9,478 bases of DNA from Spirochaetaceae bacterium (GCA_003154555.1 PMDT01000058.1:1-9478), one strand, 5' to 3'. Numbered from the stretch's first letter, positions 1-6,567 are shown. The notes: generated by a model from the sequence alone, not told the origin. Numbers and translations: made by a program.

Positions 1-314
1 GTGATGTTGATCTTGCCCGGGTGCTTGCCCGACTGCAGGAGCTCGATGTCCGAGGCGAGATGCCTGCCGGGTGCGATTGTCGTGACGCTGCCAAGCGTGA
101 GGTTGCCGTTGAGCAGGCGATAGAGTGACGCTTCCTGTCCGGGGTTCTCCCCGTAGCGCAGGCCCTTTTCCTCGCCGTCGATGACCCACGTGGCCTTTTC
201 ATATACGAGCGTCTGCCGGCCCGCCTCCCCGATGAAGCTGATCTCCATCCTGTCGGGGAAATGATCGTCCATGATGCGCTTGTACGCGCTCTTGAAATCG
301 GGCTGGCCGGGCAT
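1..314 (-). CDS. purH: AICAR transformylase (PurH C-terminal half as a separate gene), partial
   Basis: This is the start of a phosphoribosylaminoimidazolecarboxamide formyltransferase; the rest lies beyond the left edge. In de novo purine synthesis the enzyme transfers a formyl group from 10-formyltetrahydrofolate to AICAR, giving FAICAR. About 104 residues are visible. The recognisable block is GLRYGENPGQEASLY (about residues 52-66), which matches the K/RYGENPHQ signature of the transformylase half of PurH, and an ELLQSGKHPGKIN stretch near the cut end matches the usual ELLQ-GK region. The signature His is Gly here. The ATG (314-312) shares its A with the TGA of the IMP cyclohydrolase gene upstream (TGATG), so translation is probably coupled. 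In most bacteria the two activities are one PurH polypeptide of roughly 500-600 residues; here the break falls between the two domains. The function is well supported by motifs. Whether the rest of the gene is intact cannot be seen. Confidence 0.9.
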   Translation of the reverse strand, partial: MPGQPDFKSAYKRIMDDHFPDRMEISFIGEAGRQTLVYEKATWVIDGEEKGLRYGENPGQEASLYRLLNGNLTLGSVTTIAPGRHLASDIELLQSGKHPGKINI

Positions 315-997
315 CAGCTCCCCTTGTTGACGGTGTAGGCGGCAAACCCCGCGGCGGGGTCGGCCGCATCCAGATAGGACGTGATTGCCGCGTCATAGCG
401 GGCAATGCGCCTGAAAGCAGCGCGCGCCAGACGGAAGCGTGTCTCCAGGCAAAGGGCGCCATCTGTGGATGCAAGCTCCTGGAGCACGCCGGGATATTCG
501 CCCGGGTCGGTGACGGCAGCAACGCGATGGAAGTTCTTCGCCGCGGCGCGGATCATGCACGGCCCGCCGATATCGATGTTGGCGCGCGCATCCTCCAGCG
601 TCGCATCCGCCGCGGCAGACGCCTGCTCAAAGGGATAGAGATTCACCACGACCATGTCGATGGCAGTGGCATCGGTGCGCGCGAGGTCCCGCTGGTGATC
701 CGGGTTGTAGGTTTCCGCAAGGAGGCCGAGATATATCTTGAAGTCGAGCGTCTTCACCAGGCCGCCCTGCATCTCGGGCTGACCTGTATACGCCGATACC
801 TGCCGCAAGGACGCCGATGCGGAGCCGCCAAGCATCTTTTCCATGATGTGAAATGTCCCGCCCGTGGAGAGGATGAGTGCATCCGGGATCGCACCCAGGA
901 GCCCGCGCACGAACGACTCGAGCCCGGTCTTGTCGAAGACGCTCACCAGGACGGTCTTTACCCTGACACGATCATCGATTGTCTGGACCTTGTTGAT
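314..997 (-). CDS. purH: IMP cyclohydrolase (PurH N-terminal half as a separate gene)
   Basis: This enzyme closes FAICAR to IMP, the last step of de novo purine synthesis. The MGS-like fold motifs are in order: SVFDKTGL at the N-terminus, ILSTGGT, YTGQPEM, VKTLDFKIYLGLL, NLYPFE, IDIGGPCMIRAAAKNF. The Lys of VKTL, Tyr of NLYPF, Asp of IDIGG and Lys of AAKN, which are the functionally important positions in PurH, are all present. The canonical HP/HG of RVKTLHPKIHGG is replaced by DF/YL. The start is unclear. A GTG at 946 gives 210 residues but cuts off the first strand (KTVLV), which is encoded in frame just upstream. No in-frame ATG, GTG or TTG lies close upstream of that strand. An ATC at 997, five bases after GGGAGG (1008-1003), would give 227 residues and is used here. 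The stop overlaps the transformylase ATG. A single-base error at a former ATG is the simplest alternative. Confidence 0.92.
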   Translation of the reverse strand: MNKVQTIDDRVRVKTVLVSVFDKTGLESFVRGLLGAIPDALILSTGGTFHIMEKMLGGSASASLRQVSAYTGQPEMQGGLVKTLDFKIYLGLLAETYNPDHQRDLARTDATAIDMVVVNLYPFEQASAAADATLEDARANIDIGGPCMIRAAAKNFHRVAAVTDPGEYPGVLQELASTDGALCLETRFRLARAAFRRIARYDAAITSYLDAADPAAGFAAYTVNKGS

Positions 998-1002
998 AGC
1001 AC

Positions 1003-1008
1003 CCTCCC
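1003..1008 (-). promoter_or_regulatory. Shine-Dalgarno site that points to an ATC start of IMP cyclohydrolase
   Basis: GGGAGG on the minus strand, five bases before ATC 997-995. It is one of the clearest ribosome-binding sequences in the window. It sits too far (more than 50 bases) from the GTG at 946 to serve that codon, so it argues for initiation near 997. Confidence 0.5.
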
Positions 1009-1017
1009 GGAGCCGGC

Positions 1018-1046
1018 ATGCTAAGAGTTTTGGCAGGGATGTGCAA
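1018..1046 (-). promoter_or_regulatory. Candidate promoter of the split purH pair
   Basis: On the minus strand, TTGCAC (1046-1041) and TAGCAT (1023-1018) are separated by exactly 17 bases. The match to TTGACA/TATAAT is modest (3/6 and 4/6). Transcription would begin near 1011, just ahead of the GGGAGG site at 1008-1003. It lies between the TPR lipoprotein stop (1085) and the cyclohydrolase start, so the purH pair may be transcribed separately from the TPR gene. Confidence 0.35.
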
Positions 1047-1055
1047 GATCGCAGA

Positions 1056-1067
1056 AGCGGATTTCCG
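1056..1067. repeat. Short inverted repeat after the TPR gene
   Basis: GCGGA-TT-TCCGC lies 18 bases beyond the TPR lipoprotein stop codon. The 5-base stem with a 2-base loop is too short to be a convincing hairpin and has no T-run on the minus strand, so I do not call it a terminator. Confidence 0.25.
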
Positions 1068-1084
1068 CGGCCGTCCTGCGGGCG

Positions 1085-2509
1085 TCAGTTGCCGGAAGCC
1101 GCCGGCGCGCGACCCTGCTCGGCGATCAGCAGGTCCGTTTCAACCGCGCCCGGAGCGCCGCGACCTTCCATCTGGGCGAAATACGTCGATGCAATTCTCT
1201 CGAAGCCATTCTGCCGGTAGACAACCGCCACGTAGAAGAGCATGCGCGCCCTCAGCGCCTGGTTGTGCTCCCGATCGATGCGCGCAAGGAGCGGTGTCTC
1301 CCCGCTCTTGTCCTGGAGGTAGCGCGCGACGTCGCGGTACCAGGAATCTGCAGGCGCATGGTCGAGCACAGGGGCAACGATGCCAGGCACGTCGCCGGGC
1401 TTTCCCTGTCGCAGAGCGCAGAGAGCCGCGCAGAGCGGGTAGGCATGCTCTGCCTCATCGAACTCGTACGCGTGGAGAAAGGCAGCGCGCGCCTGAGCCC
1501 AGTCCCCGATCTTCCAGGCAAGGGCTGCCAGGGGCTCGTAGGCGGCGCCATAGGACGGCTTCAGGCTCACGACGCGCTGCCAATCGCTGATGGCCGCGGC
1601 GGCGTCTCCCTGGAGGCCGCGTGCCTCCGCGCGAAGCGCGTACGACTCGAATTGATCGGGATCCAGACCGATCGCCATCGAAAAGTCGGCGATGGCGTCT
1701 GCCAGTTCCGACTGCGCATGGTAGAGCCTGCCGCGATCGATGTACGACCAGGAGTAGGACGGATCGAGCGCGATGGCCTTGGAGAGATCCGCGATGGCGC
1801 CCGCATTGTCGCTTGCCGACTCGCGCACCCTGGCACGGTCGATGAAAGCGAAGGAGTAGTCGGGCTCGGCGGAGATTGCGCGGGTGTACAGGTCCTCGGC
1901 CGTCTTCCATTCGTGCGCAAGGGCCTTGACGTCGCCCTGGCCGAGCAGCGCCGGCACGTTCACGGGATCGCGCAGCAGCGCCTTGGAGAAATACCCTTCG
2001 GCGGTCGCCGCGTCCCCGCGGGCCAGCACGATGTCGCCAAGGGCTGCCAGTGCGTCAGGGTGCCCGGCGTCCACGGCGATTACCTGGCGCAGCAGCGCCT
2101 CCTGCTCGTCCGGGTGGCCGTCCAGGCCCGCGACCAGCGAAAGATTGTACAAGGCATCGGTGTTCTTCGGGTCATCGGCAAGGATCAGGTTGAACTCTAC
2201 GCGCGCCTCGCCCAGCTTGCCGGCGACCATGAGGAGCCGGGCGTGAAGGATGCGGGTGTCGGCGGCCTGCGGCTTTGCGGCGAGTGACTTTTCATACGCC
2301 TCCAGCGCTTCCTCGGGCTTGCCGACTGCAATCGCCGCGCTCATGCTGCCATAGGGAATTCCTGATTCCGCCGGCGCAGGCTTCACGGGTGCGCGTGTCG
2401 GGGAAATGCACGCGAAGAGTGAAACGAGAAGGACGATGCATGTCGCAACAAGTGCCGCGACGCTGTACTGCGCGGCAAAAGAGGGGCGCAGACCTTTCAC
2501 GGGAGCCAT
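1085..2509 (-). CDS. TPR-repeat lipoprotein
   Basis: A 474-residue tetratricopeptide-repeat protein, probably a lipoprotein anchored in the envelope. Residues 14-34 form a hydrophobic signal ending in LFAC, with Cys34 as the likely lipidated residue; Phe at -2 makes this a loose lipobox of the spirochaetal kind. From about residue 52 to 350 there are some eight or nine TPR units. The clearest are two adjacent ones around 220-290 (FIDRARVRE...ADLSKAIALDP and YIDRGRLYH...ADFSMAIGLDP). Residues 355-465 are a helical C-terminal region with a less regular pattern. TPR lipoproteins such as NlpI act as protein-binding scaffolds, for example for murein hydrolases; the partner here is unknown. The ATG at 2509 has only a weak AGG upstream (GCAGGTTCC) and a promoter-like element very close by. 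It ends 87 bases before the proposed purH start. Family assignment is firm; function beyond scaffolding is not. Confidence 0.88.
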   Translation of the reverse strand: MAPVKGLRPSFAAQYSVAALVATCIVLLVSLFACISPTRAPVKPAPAESGIPYGSMSAAIAVGKPEEALEAYEKSLAAKPQAADTRILHARLLMVAGKLGEARVEFNLILADDPKNTDALYNLSLVAGLDGHPDEQEALLRQVIAVDAGHPDALAALGDIVLARGDAATAEGYFSKALLRDPVNVPALLGQGDVKALAHEWKTAEDLYTRAISAEPDYSFAFIDRARVRESASDNAGAIADLSKAIALDPSYSWSYIDRGRLYHAQSELADAIADFSMAIGLDPDQFESYALRAEARGLQGDAAAAISDWQRVVSLKPSYGAAYEPLAALAWKIGDWAQARAAFLHAYEFDEAEHAYPLCAALCALRQGKPGDVPGIVAPVLDHAPADSWYRDVARYLQDKSGETPLLARIDREHNQALRARMLFYVAVVYRQNGFERIASTYFAQMEGRGAPGAVETDLLIAEQGRAPAASGN

Positions 2510-2520
2510 GGAACCTGCAT

Positions 2521-2549
2521 GTCATAGCGCGCAACGTTGAATCTTTCAA
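2521..2549 (-). promoter_or_regulatory. Candidate promoter of the TPR lipoprotein gene
   Basis: On the minus strand, TTGAAA (2549-2544; 5/6 to consensus) and TATGAC (2526-2521; 4/6) are separated by 17 bases. The expected transcription start is near 2514, only about five bases from the ATG at 2509. Its -35 hexamer is the mirror arm of the divergent gene's -35. Confidence 0.5.
2537..2549. repeat. Palindrome formed by two back-to-back -35 hexamers
   Basis: TTGAA-TCT-TTCAA is a perfect 5-base inverted repeat with a 3-base centre. It contains the -35 of the plus-strand promoter (2537-2542) and that of the minus-strand promoter (2549-2544). It could simply be the two hexamers side by side, or a site where one regulator or one polymerase excludes the other. 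Confidence 0.5.
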
Positions 2550-2565
2550 GCCCCCCTGATAGAAT
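2537..2565 (+). promoter_or_regulatory. Candidate promoter of the 611-residue protein gene
   Basis: TTGAAT (2537-2542; 4/6) and TAGAAT (2560-2565; 5/6) are separated by 17 bases. The predicted start of transcription is near 2572 and the ATG is at 2575, so the message would be leaderless or nearly so. No Shine-Dalgarno sequence lies between the -10 and the ATG. Confidence 0.5.
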
Positions 2566-2574
2566 CCGCGCGCA

Positions 2575-4410
2575 ATGCAGAAATCTTCCGCACGCTCCGC
2601 GCTCCGTGTCGCCGTCTACTGCGGGGTCGTGCTCCTCCTTGTCGCCCTGGCGCTTTTCTTTCGGCCTGTCACTGCCAGCGTGGGCGACGCACGGGTGACG
2701 GGGCGCTACGCGCTGCTTCCGCTCTTCCAGTCACGTGATCTTCGCGATCTCACCCTTTCCTGGAATGGCATGGCCCTGCGATTCTCCGGTTCCACGAGTC
2801 CCGCATTGAAAGGTTTCGAGACGACGGCGAATGGCACGGACATCATCTTCGACGCAGACATGCGTTTGCGCCTTTCGCCCGGGAGCGACGCCGGAGGATC
2901 ACTCGCCATGACGCGGATCGGTTCGACTGGAGGCTCTCCTTTGATCGTCCCCTTCACCATGAGCGGCGTGGAGGAGACGTCGCCCGCGGCAGGTACGCTG
3001 GGCTGGAGACGCGCGGGACGCTCCTACCTGCTGGAGCTTCCCGCGGGCGCACAGGTCGATGAGGCGGCAAGGACTCTTCTGCTGCCGACAGGCGCCGCCG
3101 CGTGGACGGCGCGATTGAGCACGCAGGGCACCCCCGCCATGGCTGCCGCGATTTCCACGACCGTGAGCGCGGCCCCGGCGCGCGTCACCGCGGCAGCGAC
3201 GCGTCTTCCTGATGAGAAGGCGATGCCCACCGACGAACAGCTTCGCGCAACCCTGGCACATTTCGTCGACGCGGCATTCGCCGGCTGGTCCGCGACGCGT
3301 CTTTCGACGGCAGATGCCCAGTGGAAGATGCCGGATGGCTCTCTCACCTTTTCAGAGGACATCGGGGTCGGCCTGCTTGCGGAAGCACTCGCGCGCGGTT
3401 CATGGCAGCAGTACCTGCCGATCTGGTCGGACGCCCTGGCACGCCAGCAGAAGCGCGCCCCGGACGCGCAGCTTTCCTTCTCCACCAGCCCGTACGTGGG
3501 TGGCGTGAGGGATTATGCCCGCAGTGTGCAGACGCAAAGCGCCGCACTTGTCGACAAGGCAGGCGCCCTCCTTTCGAAGGCTGATGATGCGGTGCTTTCC
3601 GTTCCCGGCCTGGTTCCCCTCCTGATGGATCATGGCAGCGCCGAGCTTCTGAAATCCGCAGGGACCTTCCTTACCTCTCATGCCGGCGCGCGGCTGGACA
3701 CGAGCCTGTCCGTGGGTCTGCTGGAAACGCTGCTTGACTACGACAGGCTCGTTGATGCGGGTGACGCGGTGAGCCGCGCGCTGAAAGACACGGTGGAAAA
3801 AGACATCCTGCCGCGCGTGCGCATGGCCGACGGTGGTGAGTATCTGGACAGCGGTGACGGAACGTCAGACCTTGAAACGGGTATTCGCTGCGGTGGCCTC
3901 CTCATCCATGCCGGCGGCATCCTGTCCTCATCCCTCGCCTCCGCGGTCGGCAGGGGTCTCGTCTCGTCGGCGCTTGCCCTGGCAGGCAACGATGGGATGC
4001 TTCCCGCAACTGTCTCGATCGGCTCAGGTCATGTCGGGCAGCGCAAGGGGACCCTGGCGCCGGAAAGCGTGTATGCGGTGCTCCCGATCGATCGAGACCT
4101 GCCACAGGAAATCCCACTGCCCCAACTCGGACAAGGGGCATGGATCTGGACAGCCGCGCGCGTACGAAACGCCCAGAAGACCGACGCCCAGATCACACTC
4201 GTTCTCAGCTACCCGCAGGGAGTGGCGCACAACTTCGTCCTCCAGGGCGCGAAGCCATTCACGCAGGTGCGGTTGCATGGAATCTCCTGGCACACCGATC
4301 CGACGTATTTCAAGTACTCGGACGGCTGGGCCTATGATACGACCAGCCAGACCTTTTTCGTGAAGCTCACCGGCAAGTCCGATCGCGAGGAGATGGATAT
4401 CCTGTACTAG
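2575..4410 (+). CDS. Membrane-anchored periplasmic protein of unknown function
   Basis: I do not recognise this 611-residue protein. Residues 10-29 are a strong hydrophobic segment (VAVYCGVVLLLVALALFF) without a lipobox, so it is probably an uncleaved anchor with the rest in the periplasm. Residues about 35-180 look beta-rich. Residues about 215-470 are mostly helical, beginning around WKMPDGSLTFSEDIG and including GIRCGGLLIHAGGIL. The last roughly 100 residues alternate like a beta-sandwich (LVLSYPQGVAHNFVL, then WAYDTTSQTFFVKL). A beta domain, a helical core and a C-terminal sandwich ending in a YD-x-TFFVKL strand recall carbohydrate-active enzymes, but I see no catalytic signature, so this is a weak inference. 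The ATG is supported by a promoter-like element ending nine bases upstream. The gene ends in TAG within a CTAG shared with the converging acyltransferase gene. Confidence 0.85.
   Translation: MQKSSARSALRVAVYCGVVLLLVALALFFRPVTASVGDARVTGRYALLPLFQSRDLRDLTLSWNGMALRFSGSTSPALKGFETTANGTDIIFDADMRLRLSPGSDAGGSLAMTRIGSTGGSPLIVPFTMSGVEETSPAAGTLGWRRAGRSYLLELPAGAQVDEAARTLLLPTGAAAWTARLSTQGTPAMAAAISTTVSAAPARVTAAATRLPDEKAMPTDEQLRATLAHFVDAAFAGWSATRLSTADAQWKMPDGSLTFSEDIGVGLLAEALARGSWQQYLPIWSDALARQQKRAPDAQLSFSTSPYVGGVRDYARSVQTQSAALVDKAGALLSKADDAVLSVPGLVPLLMDHGSAELLKSAGTFLTSHAGARLDTSLSVGLLETLLDYDRLVDAGDAVSRALKDTVEKDILPRVRMADGGEYLDSGDGTSDLETGIRCGGLLIHAGGILSSSLASAVGRGLVSSALALAGNDGMLPATVSIGSGHVGQRKGTLAPESVYAVLPIDRDLPQEIPLPQLGQGAWIWTAARVRNAQKTDAQITLVLSYPQGVAHNFVLQGAKPFTQVRLHGISWHTDPTYFKYSDGWAYDTTSQTFFVKLTGKSDREEMDILY
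4407..4410. other. Shared CTAG holding the stop codons of two converging genes
   Basis: The plus-strand 611-residue gene ends in TAG at 4408-4410 and the minus-strand acyltransferase ends in TAG at 4409-4407. The two genes overlap by four bases, leaving no room for a terminator between them; any termination must occur inside the opposing gene. Confidence 0.9.
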
Positions 4411-5123
4411 GCAGGGCGTTTCTTCGGGCGCACGCGGGTGATTTCAAGCGTCTGGTAAAGCCGAAGAACAGAGCTTTCCAGCTCGCTCTTCAGGCGCTGC
4501 TTTTCCTGGGGAAAAGGCCGTGTCACATCGAAGCGTATGGGCGTACCAACCAGGATGCCGTGCATCTTGCGGTTCACGGCCACCGGCAGGAACTGTACTG
4601 CCTTGCGGGTCTTCTCATGGTAGAGCTTTGCGATATGGATGAAGCCGGTGCAGAACTCGCACAGCACGTCGTTTATCTTTTTTGTTGAGTCTTCCGCGAA
4701 CACCAGTATGTTCTTGCCCTGCTCGAGCAGCGACAAGCTGCGCATGACCGTTGTCTTGATCTGCTTGCTCTGCTGGTAGACCGGGATCGCGCCGATGTCC
4801 TTCATGAGGGCGACACAGATGCGGCCGATGACCTTCGCGAAATAGGTGCTGAGCGGCGGCTTCAGGTGCAGCTCCTGCTCGAGAAACTCCACCTGAATAC
4901 GGTGGGCCACTGTCTTCAGGTCCGTGACCTCGTGAGACACCCAGGGGTACATCTCCACGGGCATCGACGTGATCACCGATACCGGACCGAAAGAGCCCGC
5001 GTGATTCGCGACCATGATGACGGGCTCGGTCGAATCGATATTCCTGACGCCACGCAGATGTGCATTAAAAAAAAGGCGTCGAAACAACTTGTAGAAGTGT
5101 TGTGCCATCATTGTTGCCACCAC
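4407..5123 (-). CDS. PlsC-like lysophospholipid acyltransferase family protein
   Basis: A 238-residue protein of the LPLAT/PlsC superfamily, which transfers acyl chains to lysophospholipids or other acceptors at the cytoplasmic membrane. Visible blocks are VANHAGSFGP (38-47; motif I, NHx4D), GAIPVYQQSK (111-120; motif II region), VFAEDSTKK (141-149; motif III, usually FPEGTR) and LPVAVN (179-184; motif IV). The motif I His is present, but the position of the catalytic Asp is Gly46, and motif III is also divergent. The protein may therefore have a different acceptor or altered chemistry. I prefer the GTG at 5123, because AAAGG (5135-5131) lies seven bases upstream; ATG at 5111 or 5108 is the alternative. 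The reading frame runs open further upstream to 5303, but that part overlaps the next gene and is unlikely to be translated. A run of eight T falls in codons 18-20. The TAG stop overlaps that of the converging gene. Confidence 0.85.
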   Translation of the reverse strand: MVATMMAQHFYKLFRRLFFNAHLRGVRNIDSTEPVIMVANHAGSFGPVSVITSMPVEMYPWVSHEVTDLKTVAHRIQVEFLEQELHLKPPLSTYFAKVIGRICVALMKDIGAIPVYQQSKQIKTTVMRSLSLLEQGKNILVFAEDSTKKINDVLCEFCTGFIHIAKLYHEKTRKAVQFLPVAVNRKMHGILVGTPIRFDVTRPFPQEKQRLKSELESSVLRLYQTLEITRVRPKKRPA

Positions 5124-5130
5124 AAGACTG

Positions 5131-5135
5131 CCTTT
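5131..5135 (-). promoter_or_regulatory. Shine-Dalgarno site that decides the acyltransferase start
   Basis: AAAGG on the minus strand, seven bases before GTG 5123-5121. For the ATG at 5111 the spacing would be 19 bases, so the site favours the GTG start. Confidence 0.5.
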
Positions 5136-5136
5136 A

Positions 5137-5151
5137 CATAGACAGCCTATG
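5137..5151. repeat. Short inverted repeat in the acyltransferase start region
   Basis: CATAG-N5-CTATG lies across the expected transcription start (near 5148) of the acyltransferase promoter. It could be an operator half-site pair, but with 5-base arms it may be chance. Confidence 0.25.
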
Positions 5152-5154
5152 CCA

Positions 5155-5183
5155 AGGGTATTGCTCGCTTCGGGATTAGTCAA
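5155..5183 (-). promoter_or_regulatory. Candidate promoter of the acyltransferase gene
   Basis: On the minus strand, TTGACT (5183-5178; 5/6) and TACCCT (5160-5155; 3/6) are separated by 17 bases. It lies in the 79-base gap after the PadR-linked membrane protein gene. The same -35/17/TACCCT layout recurs ahead of the FecR-domain gene. The expected leader is about 25 bases to the GTG at 5123 and contains AAAGG. Confidence 0.4.
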
Positions 5184-5202
5184 GCAGAACGGTGGAATGC
5201 AA

Positions 5203-6183
5203 TCAGGACGGGAGCGCTTCCTTCGGAGAATGATCCTGGCCGAGCATCGCCTTGAGCAGGAGCGGAATAGTGAGGAAGAGGAAGAGGCAGATCGAGATCG
5301 CAATGAGACGGAATAGCCCCAGGCCTCCCCACAGGGAGCGCAAGGCGAGGGAGCTTCCCACGATGCCCACCGCGATCACGGCGATCACTTTCCACGCGCG
5401 CTGCCGGATGCGGACGAAAAGCGCCGTTGTGACGCCGAGGCCCGCAAAGAAACAGGCCATTGCGAAGTCCCACTGGCTGAACCGGCTTTCCAGGCTTCGA
5501 AGGGCATTGACGAAAAAACCCGCGCTGTGCGTCACGGTGAGAACCCAGATCGCGATCACGGGGAGAGGCAGAAGCATGAGTGAAAGGAGGATCCAGTCCC
5601 GTCGTGCCACGCGGACGGCAGTCGACGCGATAAGCCAGACAGTGAATGCATACAGCACAGCGAGTGCCGCAAGATGCCAGAGGGAAGCGGGCGTGCCGTG
5701 CCCGCTCAAGAGGAATCCCACGGTCTGCGCCACCGGATCCATCGACACGTAGCTGAGAATGAGAAGCGGCAGAAGCGCATAGCCCACCCAGGAGTAAAGC
5801 CAGGTCGAGGGGCCGTTGCGCCAGCCCATCATGGCAATAATGGCGATGGCGGCGAATGCGCCTGCCAGGAGAACGGGGTAGCGCCAGATATGGGTTGCAA
5901 AAAGGGCGGCGAGTATGAAATGGGGCTGGCAGCTGATGAGCGCGTCAGTCCAGCTTCCGCGGCTGTGCGCTTCATACATCAGGCGGGCAATGAACCGGGC
6001 ATCGCCGAAGGATGCAAGGGCCGCACCGGTAGCCTCCTGCTCACCGATGCCCTCGTAGATCAGGTCCTCCACCTTCTCCTGGAAATGGCCGGAGAGCTCA
6101 TTGATGACGCGGCGCTCTGTGCGCGGGTCGAGGTGGAGATGGGCGCGAACCTCCTCGAGGTATCTGCCGATCTCGGGCCGCAT
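5203..6183 (-). CDS. PadR-linked membrane protein with permease-prefix-like N-terminus
   Basis: A 326-residue integral membrane protein. Residues 1-75 form a soluble, charged helical domain (RYLEEVRAHLHLDPRTERRV, then LSGHFQEKVEDLIYEG and a FGDAR turn). This matches the small 'permease prefix'/HAAS-type domain often encoded next to PadR regulators. It is followed by about seven membrane segments (roughly 103-121, 128-147, 168-189, 197-218, 239-257, 264-282, 288-311) and a short polar tail. No FtsX-type permease region or other transporter motif is visible, so the protein is a sensor or membrane partner rather than a clear ABC permease. The ATG at 6183 follows the PadR stop by six bases and has GAGG just upstream, overlapping the end of the PadR gene, so the two are one operon and probably co-translated. 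A regulatory partnership with PadR is inferred from this pairing. Confidence 0.8.
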   Translation of the reverse strand: MRPEIGRYLEEVRAHLHLDPRTERRVINELSGHFQEKVEDLIYEGIGEQEATGAALASFGDARFIARLMYEAHSRGSWTDALISCQPHFILAALFATHIWRYPVLLAGAFAAIAIIAMMGWRNGPSTWLYSWVGYALLPLLILSYVSMDPVAQTVGFLLSGHGTPASLWHLAALAVLYAFTVWLIASTAVRVARRDWILLSLMLLPLPVIAIWVLTVTHSAGFFVNALRSLESRFSQWDFAMACFFAGLGVTTALFVRIRQRAWKVIAVIAVGIVGSSLALRSLWGGLGLFRLIAISICLFLFLTIPLLLKAMLGQDHSPKEALPS

Positions 6184-6189
6184 GACGCC

Positions 6190-6543
6190 TCAGCCCCCGG
6201 AGGGTTTCATGACGAGCGCCATGGCGCTCGCGAAGCTCTGCCACATGTCGAGCTTTTTCTGCAGCAGCTCCCGGCCCTGGTCTGTGATCGCGTAGTAGCG
6301 GCGCTCCTGGCCGTTGGGAAGCTTCTTCCATTCACCGCTCACAAGCCCGTCGTTTTCGAGTTTCCGGAGGGCGGGATAGACCGTGCCCTCCTTGAACCGG
6401 AAATAGCCGCCGCTGCGCTGCTCGATCTCCTTGATGAGACGATAGCCATAGGTCTCTCCCTGCTGGTTGATCAGGAAGAGGAGGAGGGAGTCTGTATTCC
6501 CTCGCAACAGGTCCGAATCATAGGCTCGCGAAGAATCTGCCAT
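6190..6543 (-). CDS. PadR-family transcriptional repressor
   Basis: A 117-residue DNA-binding protein. Its winged helix-turn-helix covers residues 15-90, with the PadR hallmarks: LLLFLINQQGETYGYRLIKE, then EGTVYPALRKLENDGLV (recognition helix) and RRYYAITDQGRELL (wing and following helix). A short C-terminal helix (about 93-112) would serve for dimer formation, as in the small PadR-s2 class. PadR proteins usually repress their own operon and release DNA on binding a small molecule or on some envelope cue; the ligand here is unknown. It is the first gene of a two-gene operon with the membrane protein six bases downstream. The ATG at 6543 is supported by AAGGGG seven bases upstream, and by a strong promoter and a perfect hairpin-forming inverted repeat in the leader. 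Confidence 0.93.
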   Translation of the reverse strand: MADSSRAYDSDLLRGNTDSLLLFLINQQGETYGYRLIKEIEQRSGGYFRFKEGTVYPALRKLENDGLVSGEWKKLPNGQERRYYAITDQGRELLQKKLDMWQSFASAMALVMKPSGG

Positions 6544-6567
6544 TCCTGCACCCCTTGCAAATACTCA

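Noticed and set aside
1265..2287. Long plus-strand open frame opposite the TPR gene
   Set aside because: It is antisense to clear TPR repeats; long antisense frames are expected in GC-rich coding DNA and it shows no domain.
5124..5303. Upstream extension of the acyltransferase reading frame
   Set aside because: It overlaps the 3' end of the PadR-linked membrane protein gene, is Ser/Arg/Cys-rich without family features, and lies upstream of a promoter-like element and ribosome site that fit GTG 5123.
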